A stretch of DNA of 64,000 bases from Liquorilactobacillus capillatus DSM 19910 (lineage in GTDB: Bacteria > Bacillota > Bacilli > Lactobacillales > Lactobacillaceae). Positions 25,946 through 37,561 of this stretch are shown piece by piece. Made by a program: the position numbers and the translations under genes. The stretch spans positions 1-64,000 of the forward strand of contig NZ_AZEF01000006.1 of the NCBI RefSeq assembly GCF_001434915.1, written 5' to 3'. Position 1 is the stretch's first letter; each line of letters starts with the position of its first letter. The notes beneath the pieces were generated by a model. That model saw nothing but the letters and a program-made list of their open reading frames with translations. It was not told the DNA's origin and did not search any database.

Positions 25946-27244
25946 ATGATCACAAGATATTCACGGCCAGAGATGGCAGCAAATTGGACTGATGAGAAAA
26001 AATATGACTGTTGGCTTCAGGTTGAAATTGCAGCTGATGAAGCTTGGGCTAAACTAGGACATATTCCAACAGAAGATGTTGCTAAAATTCGTGAAAAAGC
26101 ACGTTTTAAGGTTGATAGAATCCTTGAAATCGAACAAACAACACACCATGATGTAATCGCGTTTACACGGTGTGTCTCTGAATCTCTAGGTGATGAAAAA
26201 AAGTGGGTTCATTATGGTTTAACTAGTACAGATGTTGTTGATACTGCTTATGGTTATCAATTAAAGCAGGTCAACAAATTACTTCGTCAAGATTTAAAAC
26301 AGTTTAAGGCAATTGTTGCAAAGAAAGCACAAGAATATAAATATACTGTGATGATGGGACGGACACATGGGGTTCATGCCGAACCAACAACTTTTGGATT
26401 AAAACTTGCACGATGGTATTCAGAGATAAACAGAGATATTGAACGTTTTGAACATGCGGCTGCAGGAGTTGAGGCTGGGAAAATCAGTGGTGCGGTCGGT
26501 ACTTTCGCTAATATTGACCCATATGTTGAACAGTATGTTTGTCAAAAATTAGGAATCCGTGCACAAGAAATCTCAAGTCAAGTACTTCCACGTGACCTAC
26601 ACGCTGAATATATCTCAGTTTTAGCATTAATTGCAACAAGCTTGGAGAAGTTTGCGACTGAGGTTCGTGGGTTGCAAAAATCTGAAACACGAGAAGTTGA
26701 AGAACACTTTGCCAAAGGGCAAAAGGGTTCTTCAGCAATGCCACATAAGCGAAATCCGATTGGTTCAGAAAACATTTGCGGTTTAGCACGGGTAGTTCGT
26801 GGACATATGGTTACAGCTTATGAAGATGTTTCGTTATGGCATGAACGAGATATCTCACATTCGTCAGCGGAACGCATTATTTTACCAGATACAACAATTT
26901 TAGTTGACTATATGCTGCATCGCTTTGGAAAAATACTAGAAGAGCTAACGGTCTTTCCGGATAACATGAAGCGCAACATGAAACGGACTTTTGGATTGAT
27001 TTACAGTGGTCGTGTTTTACTTAAGTTAATTGATAAAGGAATGAGTCGAGAAGATGCTTATGATTTGATCCAACCTAAGACAGCAGAATCATGGGACAAA
27101 CAAGTTCAGTTTAGACCGTTATTAGAGGCTGACAAACAAATTATGTTACATCTAACTAAGGCTGATCTTGATGATGCGTTTGATTACCATTGGCATTTAC
27201 GCCATGTTGATGATCTTTTTGAGCGTGTCGGTTTAGGTAAGTAA
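25946..27244 (+). CDS. purB: Adenylosuccinate lyase
   Basis: Cleaves SAICAR and adenylosuccinate, releasing fumarate, so it serves both IMP and AMP synthesis. Fumarase/aspartase fold, 432 residues. The signature loop [17 protein letters not shown] is at about residues 262-278, [11 protein letters not shown] and [14 protein letters not shown] carry the other active-site residues. AAAGGAG precedes ATG 25946, 14 bp after purK. Last gene of the first purine unit, closed by a strong terminator. Confidence 0.96.
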   Translation: MITRYSRPEMAANWTDEKKYDCWLQVEIAADEAWAKLGHIPTEDVAKIREKARFKVDRILEIEQTTHHDVIAFTRCVSESLGDEKKWVHYGLTSTDVVDTAYGYQLKQVNKLLRQDLKQFKAIVAKKAQEYKYTVMMGRTHGVHAEPTTFGLKLARWYSEINRDIERFEHAAAGVEAGKISGAVGTFANIDPYVEQYVCQKLGIRAQEISSQVLPRDLHAEYISVLALIATSLEKFATEVRGLQKSETREVEEHFAKGQKGSSAMPHKRNPIGSENICGLARVVRGHMVTAYEDVSLWHERDISHSSAERIILPDTTILVDYMLHRFGKILEELTVFPDNMKRNMKRTFGLIYSGRVLLKLIDKGMSREDAYDLIQPKTAESWDKQVQFRPLLEADKQIMLHLTKADLDDAFDYHWHLRHVDDLFERVGLGK

Positions 27245-27327
27245 AACTAGCTTAGATAACTGTCCCTTAAATAATTAAGCATCAGAATTAAGCTTACACA
27301 TAACTCTGACTAAAAGATCTTATAATT

Positions 27328-27375
27328 AAAAAAACTGGCTTAAATGAGGATTGCCTCGTTTAAGCCAGTTTTTTT
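27328..27375 (+). terminator. Terminator of purEKB
   Basis: AAAACTGGCTTAAATGAGG pairs with CCTCGTTTAAGCCAGTTTT (one G-U pair) and is followed by a T run. It separates purB from the second purine unit; between it and 27553 the 435-base gap holds only AT-rich sequence. Confidence 0.92.
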
Positions 27376-27552
27376 GGCTTTAATTATTAGAACGGAGAAG
27401 TTATAACGTTCACTATCTTAAATTCAATTTTTGATAGCTGGTATAAGTTATTCTTGTTAAGATGTTCGGCTTTGATGCGCTTAAATGTTTATAAATAGAT
27501 TGTATTGAACTCTTATTTACTTAATAATAACTTTTCTTAATAATTTTTGTTC

Positions 27553-27600
27553 AAAGTTCGGGTTTTTACTATTGACTATTAATCAAAAAATTGTTAATCT
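27553..27600 (+). promoter_or_regulatory. PurBox-like site and promoter of purCSQLFMNHD
   Basis: AAAGTTCGGGTTTTT (27553-27567) is an inverted PurBox (AAAAACCCGAACTTT on the other strand). Eleven bases after its TTCG stands TTGACT (27572-27577), then a 17-nt spacer and TAATCT (27595-27600). The arrangement mirrors that of purE. Confidence 0.65.
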
Positions 27601-27679
27601 TTAACATAAATAGCGACTGTTTAAGTCTATCTACGCACTTATAATTCGTGTTTTATATTAAAGGAGACGATTTGAAATT

Positions 27680-28405
27680 ATGGACGAGCTTATTTATTCT
27701 GGAAAAGCCAAACAAATGTGGACGACGACTGATAATGATGTAATTCGTGTTGTTTATATGGATCAAGCGACAGCATTAAATGGTAAAAAGAAAGATCAAA
27801 TCGCTGGTAAAGGACAGTTGAATAATCAGATTTCAAGTCTGATCTTTAAGTTCTTAAAAGAGAATGGGATAGCAACACATTTTATTCGTAAGGTTTCAGC
27901 AACAGAAGAGCTAGTTAAAAAGGTCAAGATTATTCCGCTTGAAGTAGTAACACGGAATATTGCTGCTGGACATTTTTCATCTCGTTTTGGAATCGAAGAA
28001 GGTTTGGTTTTCAAAGCACCAGTTGAAGAAACTTATTTTAAGAGTGATGAATTAGATGATCCATTTATAAATGAATCACAGATTAGTGCACTAGAGATAG
28101 CATCGGTAACGGACCTTCAAACGATGTGGCAGATTTCACGAAAAGTAAACAAGTTGCTGACAGCATTGTTTAAGGAAATTGATCTTCAATTAGTGGACTT
28201 TAAACTTGAATTTGGGAAGACTAACCAAAATGAAATTATTTTAGCAGATGAATTTTCGCCCGATAATTGCCGTTTATGGGATTTGAAAAGTAAGAAACAT
28301 ATGGACAAAGATGTCTACCGGCGTGATTTAGGTGATTTAACTTCCGTCTATGAAGAAGTACTGACACGTTTAGAGAAAAAACTGGGAGGAACCTCTAATG
28401 ACTAA
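27680..28405 (+). CDS. purC: Phosphoribosylaminoimidazole-succinocarboxamide synthase
   Basis: Joins aspartate to CAIR with ATP to form SAICAR. The 241-residue protein shows the SAICAR synthetase signatures IPLEVVTRNIAAGHFSSRFG and LQLVDFKLEFGK, followed by LADEFSPDNCRLWD. AAGGAGA precedes ATG 27680. First gene of an eight-gene unit with short gaps or overlaps throughout; it overlaps purS by 8 bp. Confidence 0.96.
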   Translation: MDELIYSGKAKQMWTTTDNDVIRVVYMDQATALNGKKKDQIAGKGQLNNQISSLIFKFLKENGIATHFIRKVSATEELVKKVKIIPLEVVTRNIAAGHFSSRFGIEEGLVFKAPVEETYFKSDELDDPFINESQISALEIASVTDLQTMWQISRKVNKLLTALFKEIDLQLVDFKLEFGKTNQNEIILADEFSPDNCRLWDLKSKKHMDKDVYRRDLGDLTSVYEEVLTRLEKKLGGTSND

Positions 28406-28646
28406 TGTCCGAATATTTGTGACTTATAAGGAATCAGTTTTTGATCCACAGGGTGAGACGATTACTGAAGCAATTCATAGTTTAGGATATCATGAAGTAA
28501 AGCAAGTCCATGTTGGTAAATTCTTTGACGTTGAAGTAGAAGGAAATATAGAAAAAGTTAAAGAAACAGTTGCTCAAATTTCAGAACAATTACTAGTTAA
28601 CTTTAATCTAGAAACTTATCGTTATGAAATTATGGAGGAAGCTTAA
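28398..28646 (+). CDS. purS: FGAM synthase subunit PurS
   Basis: Small 82-residue subunit that bridges PurL and PurQ in the Gram-positive type formylglycinamidine ribonucleotide synthase. Typical pattern [18 protein letters not shown] and [18 protein letters not shown]. Its start lies inside the 3' end of purC after TGGGAGGAACC, and its stop overlaps purQ by 1 bp. Confidence 0.95.
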   Translation: MTNVRIFVTYKESVFDPQGETITEAIHSLGYHEVKQVHVGKFFDVEVEGNIEKVKETVAQISEQLLVNFNLETYRYEIMEEA

Positions 28647-29332
28647 TGAAAATTGCTGTAGTCGTTTTTCCTGGCTCAAATTGTGATATTGACCTTTATG
28701 AAGCTCTGCATACCGTTTGCCATGCAGATGTTGCATACGTTTCACATACACAGAAAAGCTTGGCGGGATTTGACGCAGTTATGCTTCCCGGAGGTTTTTC
28801 ATATGGTGATTACTTACGAAGTGGCGCAATTGCACGCTTTAGTAATATAATGCCTGCGATTATTGAGTTTGCGCAAGCTGGTAAATTTGTTTTTGGAACA
28901 TGCAATGGCTTTCAGATCCTTACCGAAGCTGGGCTACTTCCAGGAGCATTAAAACGAAATAATGGACTAAAATTTATTTGTAAAACAGTTGAGCTTGAAG
29001 TTAGTAATAATCAAACTGCATTTACAACACAATATCAGGCTGGAGAACACATAAGTTTGCCAATTGCACATGCAGATGGCAGTTATTATGCAGATAAGGC
29101 GACTTTGGAGAAACTTGAACGAAATGGCCAGGTTGTTTTCCGGTATGCAGGTGAGAACCCCAATGGCAGTTTAAATAATATTGCGGGTATTACCAATGAG
29201 CAAGGAAATGTTTTAGGAATGATGCCTCATCCTGAAAGAGCGGTGGAAGCTTTACTTGGAAATGAAGATGGCTTACGTCTTTTTAAATCTATTCTTGAAA
29301 ATGGCAAAATAAAAGAGGAGGCTGCACTTTGA
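28646..29332 (+). CDS. purQ: FGAM synthase subunit PurQ (glutaminase)
   Basis: Class I glutamine amidotransferase subunit that supplies ammonia to PurL; 228 residues. The nucleophile cysteine is in [20 protein letters not shown] (about residue 87), and MPHPERA near 195 gives the catalytic histidine and glutamate. GGAGG stands before ATG 28646. Its TGA overlaps the TTG start of purL. Confidence 0.95.
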   Translation: MKIAVVVFPGSNCDIDLYEALHTVCHADVAYVSHTQKSLAGFDAVMLPGGFSYGDYLRSGAIARFSNIMPAIIEFAQAGKFVFGTCNGFQILTEAGLLPGALKRNNGLKFICKTVELEVSNNQTAFTTQYQAGEHISLPIAHADGSYYADKATLEKLERNGQVVFRYAGENPNGSLNNIAGITNEQGNVLGMMPHPERAVEALLGNEDGLRLFKSILENGKIKEEAAL

Positions 29333-31557
29333 TTGCAACTGAAATGAGCCCGCAAGAAATAAAAAGTAATAAACCGTATCTCGACTGGGGATTGAGTGAA
29401 AAGGAATATAATTATATTTGTGAAAAATTGCTTAAACGTTTGCCTAATTATACTGAGACAGGGCTTTTTGCGGTTATGTGGAGCGAGCATTGTTCATACA
29501 AAAAATCTAAACCTGTCTTACGTGAATTTCCAAGCCAAAACGAGCGTGTATTACAAGGTCCCGGTGAAGGTGCTGGAATTGTTGATATTGGAGATAAACA
29601 AGCAGTTGTTTTTAAAGCTGAAAGTCATAATCATCCCTCAGCAATTGAACCTTATGAAGGAGCTGCCACGGGTGTTGGCGGTATTATTCGGGATATCTTC
29701 AGTATGGGTGCTCGTCCTATTGCAATGCTTGACTCACTCCATTTTGGTGAAATTAAGCAAGCTCGAACAAAATATTTAATAAATGAAGTTGTTGCCGGAA
29801 TCGGTGGTTATGGTAATTGCATGGGAATTCCAACGGTTGGCGGAGAGATGACCTTTGATGACTGTTATACAGGGAATCCATTGGTTAATGCAATGTGTGT
29901 CGGATTGATGGAACAAAAGGATATGCAAGTTGGACGTGCACAAGGTATAGGTAACGCTGTGATGTACGTTGGGGCTAAAACTGGCCGCGATGGTATTCAT
30001 GGAGCAACATTTGCCTCAGCTGATTTTAGTGATGAAAAAGAAACACAGCGTTCGGCTGTACAAGTAGGTGATCCTTTTATGGAAAAACTACTGATGGAAG
30101 CCTGCCTTGAATTAACTAATAAGCATGCTGATTGGTTAGTAGGTATTCAAGACATGGGTGCTGCTGGATTGGTTTCTTCAAGTTGTGAAATGGCGTCTAA
30201 AGCTGGGAGCGGACTTGAGCTGGTGCTAGATGATGTTCCACAACGTGAGCCAGAAATGTCTGCTTATGAGATTATGTTGAGTGAATCACAGGAAAGAATG
30301 CTACTCTGTATCCGGGCCGGATTTGAACAAAAAGTTAAAAAGCTATTTGAGGATTACGGGCTTGAAGCAGTTGTGATCGGACGAGTAGTTGCAGGAAAAC
30401 AGTACCTATTGAAACACAATGGTCAGACTGTGGCTGACATCCCTGTTAGTAGTTTGACTGACGATGTCCTGGAAGAGGCTAGTCAAGAACAGGTCCCACA
30501 GCGGATTTTGCAAGCACAAAAAAAGCAGCAGTGGATACCGCAAATTAATAACGCGGCTGAAGTGCTGACGAAGCTTTTGCAACAGCCGACAATTGCCTCA
30601 AAAAAAATGTTTACACAAACCTACGATTCACAGGTACGAACAAATACAGTTGTCGGACCGGGGAGCGATGCGGCTGTTCTGAGGGTTCGAGGAACAAAAA
30701 AAGCTTTGGCAATGACAACGGATGGCAACGGTCGATTTGTTTATCTTGATCCAAAAATTGGTGGGAAAATGGCTGTTATAGAAGCAGCCGCAAATTTAAT
30801 TGCCAGTGGAGCTTTACCATTAGCTGTAACTGATTGTTTGAATTATGGTGATCCCAATGATCCAGCGATCTACTGGGAATTACATCAATCAGTTTTAGGG
30901 ATGGCAGAAGCTTGCCGGACGTTAGATACACCAGTTATTTCAGGAAATGTTTCTCTATATAATGAAAGTAATGGTAAAGCTATTTACCCAACTCCAATGA
31001 TTGGGATGGTCGGCCTGATCAGAGATCTTAAGCATATTATTCCATCATTTGTTCAGCATCAAGGTGACCTCGTTTACCTCGTAGGTCAGACGAAGCAAGA
31101 CTTTGCTGGATCAGAACTACAAAAAATGCAGTTAGGTGAAATTAGTGGTTCTTTGAATGAAGTAAATACTACTAAAATAACATTAAGAATGAAGCGACTG
31201 CTAACTGCGATGGAAAAGGGGCTAGTTGCAAGTGCACATGATTTAAGCGAGGGTGGTCTGGCTGTTGCATTAGCAGAAACGACTTTTGGAACAAAGTATG
31301 GTATTAAAGGAGAGCTTTCCTTGAGTGGTGCCGAGCTTTTCAGTGAGACGGCTGGACGTTTTATTGTGACAGTTGCTCCAGCAAAGCAAAAACAATTTTT
31401 AGCCGAAATGAAGGATAAAGTAGCACTTATTGGAAAGGTCTCTGGTGAATCACAGTTGCATCTTACCTATCAAGATGGTCAATTTAATTTAGATTTGGAA
31501 GTAGTCAAAGGATTGTGGGAGGACGCAATACCATGCCTTATGAAATCAAAGGACTAA
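29329..31557 (+). CDS. purL: FGAM synthase subunit PurL (large subunit)
   Basis: ATP-dependent synthetase that converts FGAR to FGAM with ammonia from PurQ; the small-PurL form, 742 residues. [37 protein letters not shown] and [19 protein letters not shown] are the typical AIR-synthase-like motifs. The start is TTG 29329: AGGAGG lies 8 nt upstream and TTGA overlaps the purQ stop; the ATG 15 bases later has no comparable site. The 3' end overlaps the leader of purF. Confidence 0.95.
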   Translation: MIATEMSPQEIKSNKPYLDWGLSEKEYNYICEKLLKRLPNYTETGLFAVMWSEHCSYKKSKPVLREFPSQNERVLQGPGEGAGIVDIGDKQAVVFKAESHNHPSAIEPYEGAATGVGGIIRDIFSMGARPIAMLDSLHFGEIKQARTKYLINEVVAGIGGYGNCMGIPTVGGEMTFDDCYTGNPLVNAMCVGLMEQKDMQVGRAQGIGNAVMYVGAKTGRDGIHGATFASADFSDEKETQRSAVQVGDPFMEKLLMEACLELTNKHADWLVGIQDMGAAGLVSSSCEMASKAGSGLELVLDDVPQREPEMSAYEIMLSESQERMLLCIRAGFEQKVKKLFEDYGLEAVVIGRVVAGKQYLLKHNGQTVADIPVSSLTDDVLEEASQEQVPQRILQAQKKQQWIPQINNAAEVLTKLLQQPTIASKKMFTQTYDSQVRTNTVVGPGSDAAVLRVRGTKKALAMTTDGNGRFVYLDPKIGGKMAVIEAAANLIASGALPLAVTDCLNYGDPNDPAIYWELHQSVLGMAEACRTLDTPVISGNVSLYNESNGKAIYPTPMIGMVGLIRDLKHIIPSFVQHQGDLVYLVGQTKQDFAGSELQKMQLGEISGSLNEVNTTKITLRMKRLLTAMEKGLVASAHDLSEGGLAVALAETTFGTKYGIKGELSLSGAELFSETAGRFIVTVAPAKQKQFLAEMKDKVALIGKVSGESQLHLTYQDGQFNLDLEVVKGLWEDAIPCLMKSKD

Positions 31558-32987
31558 ATGAAGAATGCGGTATTTTTGGTGCTTGGGGGACAACAGAAGC
31601 AAGTCACTTGACCTATTTTGGATTACACAGTCTTCAGCACCGTGGGCAAGAAGGCGCAGGGATCGTCGTAAGTGATGGACAGAGCTTACAACAGTTTAGA
31701 GGGCGTGGGTTACTTGCCGAAGTCTTTTCTAATGAGTCAGATTTAGAGAATTTGAAAGGCACTGCTGCAATTGGACATGTTCGTTACGGAACAAGCGGAA
31801 ATAATATTTTAGCAAATGTTCAACCATTCTTATTTCATTTTCATGATGGTGATGTTGCGTTGGCACATAATGGTAATCTTACCAATGCTGCATCGTTAAA
31901 GCGAGAACTGGAAGACCAAGGAGCTATTTTTCAATCAACGTCCGATACGGAAATTTTAATCCATCTTATTCGTCAGAAAAAAGACTTAGATTTTATTACT
32001 GCTTTAAAACAGAGTTTAAACCAAATTCATGGCGGTTTTGCCTTTGTTCTTTTACGTAAAGACAGTCTGATTGCTGCACTTGATCCTAATGGGTTCCGTC
32101 CGCTTTCAGTGGGTCAGCTAGATAGTGGTGAATACGTAATCGCAAGTGAAACCTGTGCTTTTGATATGATCGGAGCCAAGTTTGTCCGTGATGTTCAACC
32201 AGGTGAGTTGATTATGATCAATAAAACGGGTCTGCATATCGATCATTATACTCAGAAAACCAAACTCTCGATTTGTTCGATGGAATATATTTATTTTGCA
32301 CGACCAGATTCTATTATTCACGGAGTAACTGTCCATAATGCACGCAAAAAAATGGGGAGATTGCTAGCGCAGCAGGCACCAGTGGACGCCGATATGGTAA
32401 TTGGCGTTCCGAACTCTTCTCTATCAGCAGCGAGTGGGTTTGCTGAGGAGAGCGGCTTACCATATGAAATGGGGTTAATTAAGAGTCAATATATTGCTCG
32501 AACATTTATTCAACCAACACAAGAACTACGTGAACGTGGTGTTAAGATGAAACTTTCAGCTGTTAGAGGTGTTGTTGAAGGTAAACGGGTCGTTATTGTA
32601 GATGATTCAATCGTTCGGGGAACAACCAGTAAGCAATTAGTGCACTTACTCAAAGAAGCCGGTGCAAAAGAGGTTCATATGCGAATAGCATCACCTCCAT
32701 TGCGTTTCCCTTGTTTTTATGGAATTGACATCTCGACTCGTTCAGAATTGATGGCGGCAAATTATACGGTTGCGCAGATGCGCCAAATTATAGATGCAGA
32801 TTCATTATCGTTTTTGAGTATTGAGAATCTAATAGCAGCAATAGCATTGAAGGATGCACAAAAAGCTCCTAACGGCGGACTGTGTGTAGCTTATTTTGAT
32901 GGGAAGTATCCAACCCCACTCTATGATTACGAAGCGGGTTATTTAAAATCGTTAAAACGGCAGCAAACACGGGAGGTTATTGGTTAA
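31533..32987 (+). CDS. purF: Amidophosphoribosyltransferase
   Basis: Catalyses the first committed purine step, PRPP plus glutamine to phosphoribosylamine. I start at ATG 31533 ([19 protein letters not shown]), with GGGAGGA 8 nt upstream; the frame extends to 31515 but that is inside purL. C12 is the N-terminal nucleophile after removal of an 11-residue propeptide, as in Bacillus. The PRPP motif [14 protein letters not shown] is present. Of the four cysteines that hold the Fe-S cluster in the Bacillus enzyme, the CxxC pair near the C-terminus reads CVAY here, so one ligand seems lost. Overlaps purM by 1 bp. Confidence 0.95.
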   Translation: MPYEIKGLNEECGIFGAWGTTEASHLTYFGLHSLQHRGQEGAGIVVSDGQSLQQFRGRGLLAEVFSNESDLENLKGTAAIGHVRYGTSGNNILANVQPFLFHFHDGDVALAHNGNLTNAASLKRELEDQGAIFQSTSDTEILIHLIRQKKDLDFITALKQSLNQIHGGFAFVLLRKDSLIAALDPNGFRPLSVGQLDSGEYVIASETCAFDMIGAKFVRDVQPGELIMINKTGLHIDHYTQKTKLSICSMEYIYFARPDSIIHGVTVHNARKKMGRLLAQQAPVDADMVIGVPNSSLSAASGFAEESGLPYEMGLIKSQYIARTFIQPTQELRERGVKMKLSAVRGVVEGKRVVIVDDSIVRGTTSKQLVHLLKEAGAKEVHMRIASPPLRFPCFYGIDISTRSELMAANYTVAQMRQIIDADSLSFLSIENLIAAIALKDAQKAPNGGLCVAYFDGKYPTPLYDYEAGYLKSLKRQQTREVIG

Positions 32988-34024
32988 TGAGTCGTTATCA
33001 AGAAGCAGGCGTAGATGTTAATGCGGGTTATGAACTTGTTCAAAAAATCAAAAAGGACGTTGCCTTGACAGCAAGACCAGGTGTGATGGGAGCAATTGGC
33101 GGATTTGGCGGTTTATTTGATTTGAGTGTTATGAAAATTAAAGAACCAGTGCTAGTTTCTGGAACTGATGGTGTAGGAACAAAGCTGATGATAGCCCAAA
33201 AAATGAAGCAGCATGATTCGATTGGAATTGATTGTGTTGCGATGTGTGTTAATGATGTCTTAGCACAAGGAGCACAACCACTCTTCTTTCTGGATTATAT
33301 TGCAACTGGACATAACGATCCTGTCAAAATTGCTGAGATCGTTCATGGTGTGGCCCAAGGATGCCAACAAGCTGGAGCCTCACTAATTGGTGGAGAAACA
33401 GCTGAGATGCCGGATATGTATGCACCAGATGAGTATGACTTGGCAGGTTTTACAGTTGGAGCAGCCGAGAAAAAAAGTCTATTAACACCGCGGTTACCAC
33501 AAGCAGAAGATCTTTTGCTTGGATTACCTTCAAGTGGCTTACATTCAAATGGCTTTTCACTAGTAAGAAAAATTTGTTTTAAAGATAATAAACTTGCACT
33601 TGATGCTGAACTTGAACAATTAGATGGTAAAAAGCTTGGGGATGTTTTATTAGAACCAACGCGAATCTACGTTAAAGCTCTGCTGCCTTTGATTGAGAAA
33701 GGGCTTATCCATGGTATCAGCCATATTACGGGTGGTGGGTTAGTTGAAAATCTACCAAGAATGTTTGATGATAACCTGCAAGCAGTTGTTGATAGTACTA
33801 GCTGGCCTAAGGCACCTATCTTCAAATATTTGACAGAATTAGGAAAATTAAGTAAAAATGACTGCTTTGAAACATTTAATATGGGATTAGGAATGGTCTT
33901 AGCAATTGAACCCTCTAAGCTCCAAGCTGTTGAATCTTTATTAAAAGCTGAGAATGAACAATTCTATCAAATTGGAAAACTAGTTGAACGGCCCCAAAAT
34001 GAGGCTAAAATAGAGATCAAGTGA
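32987..34024 (+). CDS. purM: Phosphoribosylformylglycinamidine cyclo-ligase
   Basis: AIR synthetase, closing the imidazole ring with ATP; 345 residues. Recognisable blocks are [20 protein letters not shown], the [12 protein letters not shown] nucleotide/dimer motif, [18 protein letters not shown] and [13 protein letters not shown] 32987 overlaps the purF TAA by one base, with GGGAGG upstream, giving tight coupling. Confidence 0.96.
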   Translation: MSRYQEAGVDVNAGYELVQKIKKDVALTARPGVMGAIGGFGGLFDLSVMKIKEPVLVSGTDGVGTKLMIAQKMKQHDSIGIDCVAMCVNDVLAQGAQPLFFLDYIATGHNDPVKIAEIVHGVAQGCQQAGASLIGGETAEMPDMYAPDEYDLAGFTVGAAEKKSLLTPRLPQAEDLLLGLPSSGLHSNGFSLVRKICFKDNKLALDAELEQLDGKKLGDVLLEPTRIYVKALLPLIEKGLIHGISHITGGGLVENLPRMFDDNLQAVVDSTSWPKAPIFKYLTELGKLSKNDCFETFNMGLGMVLAIEPSKLQAVESLLKAENEQFYQIGKLVERPQNEAKIEIK

Positions 34025-34035
34025 GGACTGAGACA

Positions 34036-34626
34036 ATGAAAGTTGCTATTTTTGCATCAGGTAACGGAACAAATTTTGAAATACTTGCAAAGAAGTTCGC
34101 AAATAATGAAATAATGGGTCAGATTGGTTTGTTATTCTGTGACCATCCAGATGCACATGTAATTGCTCGTGCGCAGAAATATCATATTCCCGTTAAAACT
34201 TTTACAGTTAAAGAGTGTGGCGGGAAACGTCTGTATGAAGAAAAAATAATGAAACTTTTGCAAAAATTTCAGATTGATTTTATTATTTTAGCAGGCTATC
34301 TGCGTGTTATTGGACCAACTATTTTGGCAAACTATGATGGCAGAATTGTTAATTTACATCCAGCCTTCTTGCCTGAGTATCCTGGGCTGCATTCCATCGA
34401 ACGAGCTTTTGCTGATAAGAGGCAGCAGACAGGAGTAACAGTCCATTTTGTTGATGCTGGGCTTGATTCAGGACCTATAATTGCCCAAGAGCATGTTCCA
34501 ATTCTAGCAACAGATAGTTTAGAAACGTTAGAACAACGTGTCCATGAATGTGAACATCGACTTTACCCGCAGGTTATCAAAGAGCTTTTACCTCAATTCA
34601 ATCAGAAGGAGCACAATAATCAATGA
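34036..34626 (+). CDS. purN: Phosphoribosylglycinamide formyltransferase
   Basis: Transfers a formyl group from 10-formyl-THF to GAR. The product [20 protein letters not shown] opens with the phosphate-binding loop. [11 protein letters not shown], then [20 protein letters not shown] (catalytic Asn-His), and then [10 protein letters not shown], complete the active site. I prefer ATG 34036 over the frame-extending GTG 34021, which sits within purM; the ribosome binding site is only GAGG, so the start is less sure than the identity. Overlaps purH by 4 bp. Confidence 0.93.
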   Translation: MKVAIFASGNGTNFEILAKKFANNEIMGQIGLLFCDHPDAHVIARAQKYHIPVKTFTVKECGGKRLYEEKIMKLLQKFQIDFIILAGYLRVIGPTILANYDGRIVNLHPAFLPEYPGLHSIERAFADKRQQTGVTVHFVDAGLDSGPIIAQEHVPILATDSLETLEQRVHECEHRLYPQVIKELLPQFNQKEHNNQ

Positions 34627-36161
34627 AAAGAGCATTAGTAAGTGTTTCAGATAAACAGAACCTTATACCTTTTGTTAGTAAACTTGTAGATTTAGGTTTT
34701 GAAATTATTTCGACAGGCGGAACAAAACACGTTTTAGAGGAAGCTGGACTTAAAACTATTTCAGTCGAAGAAGTTACAGGTTTTCCTGAAATTTTGGATG
34801 GGCGGGTTAAAACACTGAATCCTTATATTCATGGTGGACTTTTGGGTAGACGTGATGTTCCTGAACATGTTAAAACGATGGAAAAGCTTCATATTAAACC
34901 AATTGATTTAGTCTGTGTTAATCTCTATCCCTTTAAAGAGACAATCGAGAAACCAGATGTTGGTTTAACAACGGCAATTGAAAAGATTGATATTGGTGGT
35001 CCAAGTATGCTGCGGAGTGCAGCCAAAAACTTTCATGATGTCACGGTCGTCGTTGATAGTGCTGACTATGCTGTGGTAGCTAATGAACTGGATGAACAAG
35101 GGACTACTAGTCTTGAAACACGTGCTAGATTAGCCGCTAAAGTTTTCAGACATACGGCAGCTTATGATACCTTAATAGCTGCATATCTTTCTGAACAAGC
35201 TGGGGTAGAGGCACCTGAAAAATTATCCTTGACTTACGAACTTGAAGATACAATGCGTTATGGTGAAAATAACCATCAGCGAGCTTGGTTTTACCGGGAT
35301 GCGTTACCTAAAAAATATGCAATTACCAATGCAGAACAACTGCATGGTAAGAAACTCTCATACAATAATATTAAGGATGCAGATGCAGCAATTAGGATTG
35401 CACGTGAATTTAACCAACCGACTGTTGTTGCTTTGAAACATATGAATCCATGTGGTATTGGACAAGCAGATAAGATCGAACAGGCTTGGGATCGGGCTTA
35501 CGAAGCAGACTCTATTTCAATTTTTGGCGGCGTTATTGTTTTGAATCGGCACGTAGATTTAGCAACAGCTAAAAAAATGCATCAGTTATTTTTAGAAATT
35601 ATTATCGCACCAGCTTTTGATGACGATGCTTATGCTATTTTAGCTAAGAAAAAGAATTTGCGGCTGTTAAAACTAAATTTTGCTGAAAAAGATGAATCAA
35701 CTGAAAAAGAAGTAGTTTCTGTTATGGGAGGATTATTAGTTCAGGAACAGGATACTCTACAAGAAAATCCACAGGAATGGCAAGTGGTTACACAAAATGC
35801 GCCTACAAAAGAACAGCTTCAGACACTATTTTTTGCTTGGAAAACAGTTAAACATACTAAGAGTAACGCAATCGTAATTGCTAACACCGAAAGAACGTTG
35901 GGTATCGGAGCTGGACAGCCTAATCGGATTGATTCAACTAAAATTGCTGTTAAACATGCACTTAATGCAATTGATGATACTGCTGTAATGGCAAGTGATG
36001 CATTCTTCCCAATGGACGATTGCGTCCAATATGCAGCTGAGCATGGGATCAAAGCCATCGTACAGCCTGGCGGAAGTATCCGTGACAAAGACTCGATCGC
36101 AATGGCTGATAGGTATGGAATCGCAATGGTTACAACGGGAATCCGTCATTTCAGACACTAA
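34623..36161 (+). CDS. purH: Bifunctional AICAR transformylase / IMP cyclohydrolase
   Basis: Performs the last two steps to IMP. Residues 1 to about 145 form the IMP cyclohydrolase (MGS-like) domain with [32 protein letters not shown] and [10 protein letters not shown]. The rest is the AICAR transformylase domain with the [10 protein letters not shown] motif and [18 protein letters not shown]. 512 residues, the usual length. Starts inside the 3' end of purN after AGAAGGAGC. Confidence 0.97.
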   Translation: MKRALVSVSDKQNLIPFVSKLVDLGFEIISTGGTKHVLEEAGLKTISVEEVTGFPEILDGRVKTLNPYIHGGLLGRRDVPEHVKTMEKLHIKPIDLVCVNLYPFKETIEKPDVGLTTAIEKIDIGGPSMLRSAAKNFHDVTVVVDSADYAVVANELDEQGTTSLETRARLAAKVFRHTAAYDTLIAAYLSEQAGVEAPEKLSLTYELEDTMRYGENNHQRAWFYRDALPKKYAITNAEQLHGKKLSYNNIKDADAAIRIAREFNQPTVVALKHMNPCGIGQADKIEQAWDRAYEADSISIFGGVIVLNRHVDLATAKKMHQLFLEIIIAPAFDDDAYAILAKKKNLRLLKLNFAEKDESTEKEVVSVMGGLLVQEQDTLQENPQEWQVVTQNAPTKEQLQTLFFAWKTVKHTKSNAIVIANTERTLGIGAGQPNRIDSTKIAVKHALNAIDDTAVMASDAFFPMDDCVQYAAEHGIKAIVQPGGSIRDKDSIAMADRYGIAMVTTGIRHFRH

Positions 36162-36178
36162 TCTGGAGGAAAAAACTG

Positions 36179-37450
36179 ATGAAAGAAAAGCTTAAAGTAT
36201 TAGTTGTCGGATCGGGAGGACGTGAACACGCCATATGTAGAGCGCTTCTTCAAAGCCCATGGATTGAAAAAGTCTACTGTGCTCCCGGTAATAGTGGCAT
36301 GGAAACTGATGAGATTGAAACAGTTCCTCTTTCAGAATTAGCTTTTGATAAGCTGAAGCAATTTGTTAAAGAAAAAAAGCTTGCATGGACTTTTGTAGGA
36401 CCTGAGGATGCACTCGTCGCAGGAATTGTTGATTCATTTAAACAAGATGGTTTAAAAATTTTTGGGCCAAATGCTAAAGCTGCACAACTAGAGGGGTCAA
36501 AAGAAATTGCCCTTCACTTTATGCAAACCTATGGTATACCTACAGCTAAGTTTGCGGCGTATGATAATGTGGCAGAAGCCTTACAAGGTTTAAAATATTT
36601 TGAACTACCAGTAGTTATTAAAGCTGATGGTTTAGCCGCTGGTAAAGGTGTGACAATTGCAAAAAATACAGTTCAAGCTCAAAAGCAGATTAAAGAGCAG
36701 TTTGCTGGTAAACAGACTAAGGTAGTCTTAGAAGAATTTTTAGAAGGCCCTGAGTACTCGCTCTTTGTAGTAGTTAATAATAAAGATTATCGAATACTTC
36801 CCGTAGCACAAGACCATAAACGAGCTTATGATGGTGATAAGGGGCCTAACACCGGAGGGATGGGTGCATATAGTCCGGTACCGCAATTAAATAAAAAGGA
36901 TTATCAAGCGATGCTGACAGAAGTGGTTGAACCTTCTGTTGCGGGCTTGCGCAAAGCAGAACTCGATTATTGTGGTATTTTATATATTGGTCTCATCTTA
37001 ACGACAAGTGGTCCTAAAGTAATTGAGTATAATGTCCGTTTGGGGGATCCTGAAACACAAGTAGTTTTACCACGGCTTGCAAGCGATTTTGCTGAATTGA
37101 TCGATACTTGTTTAAATGATAAGAAACTTCCTAAAGTAGAAACTTCCCCCAAAGCATGTTTAGGAGTTGTTGTAGCAGCTGCTGGTTATCCACAAAAGCC
37201 GCTTAAAAGTCAACTACTACCAGATCTTTCTAGTGATAAGGATGCTAAAATTACGGTTGACTATGCTAATGTCAAGGGAAAATTACCAGCTTTACATGGG
37301 GATGGAGGTCGTCTTTTAACTGTCCTGAGTGAAGGAAAGTCCATTACAGAAGCACAGAGCAATGTCTATCGTTTTCTTGAAACACAAGTCTTTGAAGATT
37401 GCTTTTACCGTAAAGATATTGGAGCTAAGGCAACCGGTAAGACATATTAA
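36179..37450 (+). CDS. purD: Phosphoribosylamine-glycine ligase
   Basis: ATP-grasp enzyme joining glycine to phosphoribosylamine; 423 residues. LVVGSGGREHAICRALLQSP opens the Rossmann-like domain, FGPNAKAAQLEGSKE and VIKADGLAAGKGVTIA form the ATP-grasp core, and EYNVRLGDPETQVVLPRL gives the metal ligands. GGAGG lies 9 nt before ATG 36179. Last pathway gene of the unit. No strong terminator follows, so reading into the flippase gene 111 bp downstream is possible. Confidence 0.97.
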   Translation: MKEKLKVLVVGSGGREHAICRALLQSPWIEKVYCAPGNSGMETDEIETVPLSELAFDKLKQFVKEKKLAWTFVGPEDALVAGIVDSFKQDGLKIFGPNAKAAQLEGSKEIALHFMQTYGIPTAKFAAYDNVAEALQGLKYFELPVVIKADGLAAGKGVTIAKNTVQAQKQIKEQFAGKQTKVVLEEFLEGPEYSLFVVVNNKDYRILPVAQDHKRAYDGDKGPNTGGMGAYSPVPQLNKKDYQAMLTEVVEPSVAGLRKAELDYCGILYIGLILTTSGPKVIEYNVRLGDPETQVVLPRLASDFAELIDTCLNDKKLPKVETSPKACLGVVVAAAGYPQKPLKSQLLPDLSSDKDAKITVDYANVKGKLPALHGDGGRLLTVLSEGKSITEAQSNVYRFLETQVFEDCFYRKDIGAKATGKTY

Positions 37451-37487
37451 GGGCAGAATTAATTTTTTTACAAAATATTTGCAAAAT

Positions 37488-37528
37488 TTTTAACATTTTA
37501 CTAGAAAGAACGGTTCAAAATGTTAAAA
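37488..37528. promoter_or_regulatory. 12-bp inverted repeat upstream of the second flippase
   Basis: TTTTAACATTTT (37488-37499) and AAAATGTTAAAA (37517-37528) are perfect complements around a 17-nt loop. There is no good T tail. It may be a weak purD terminator or an operator for the flippase gene. Confidence 0.4.
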
Positions 37529-37561
37529 TAAAGCTTGATTTGTAAATAGGAGTTATGTTAA

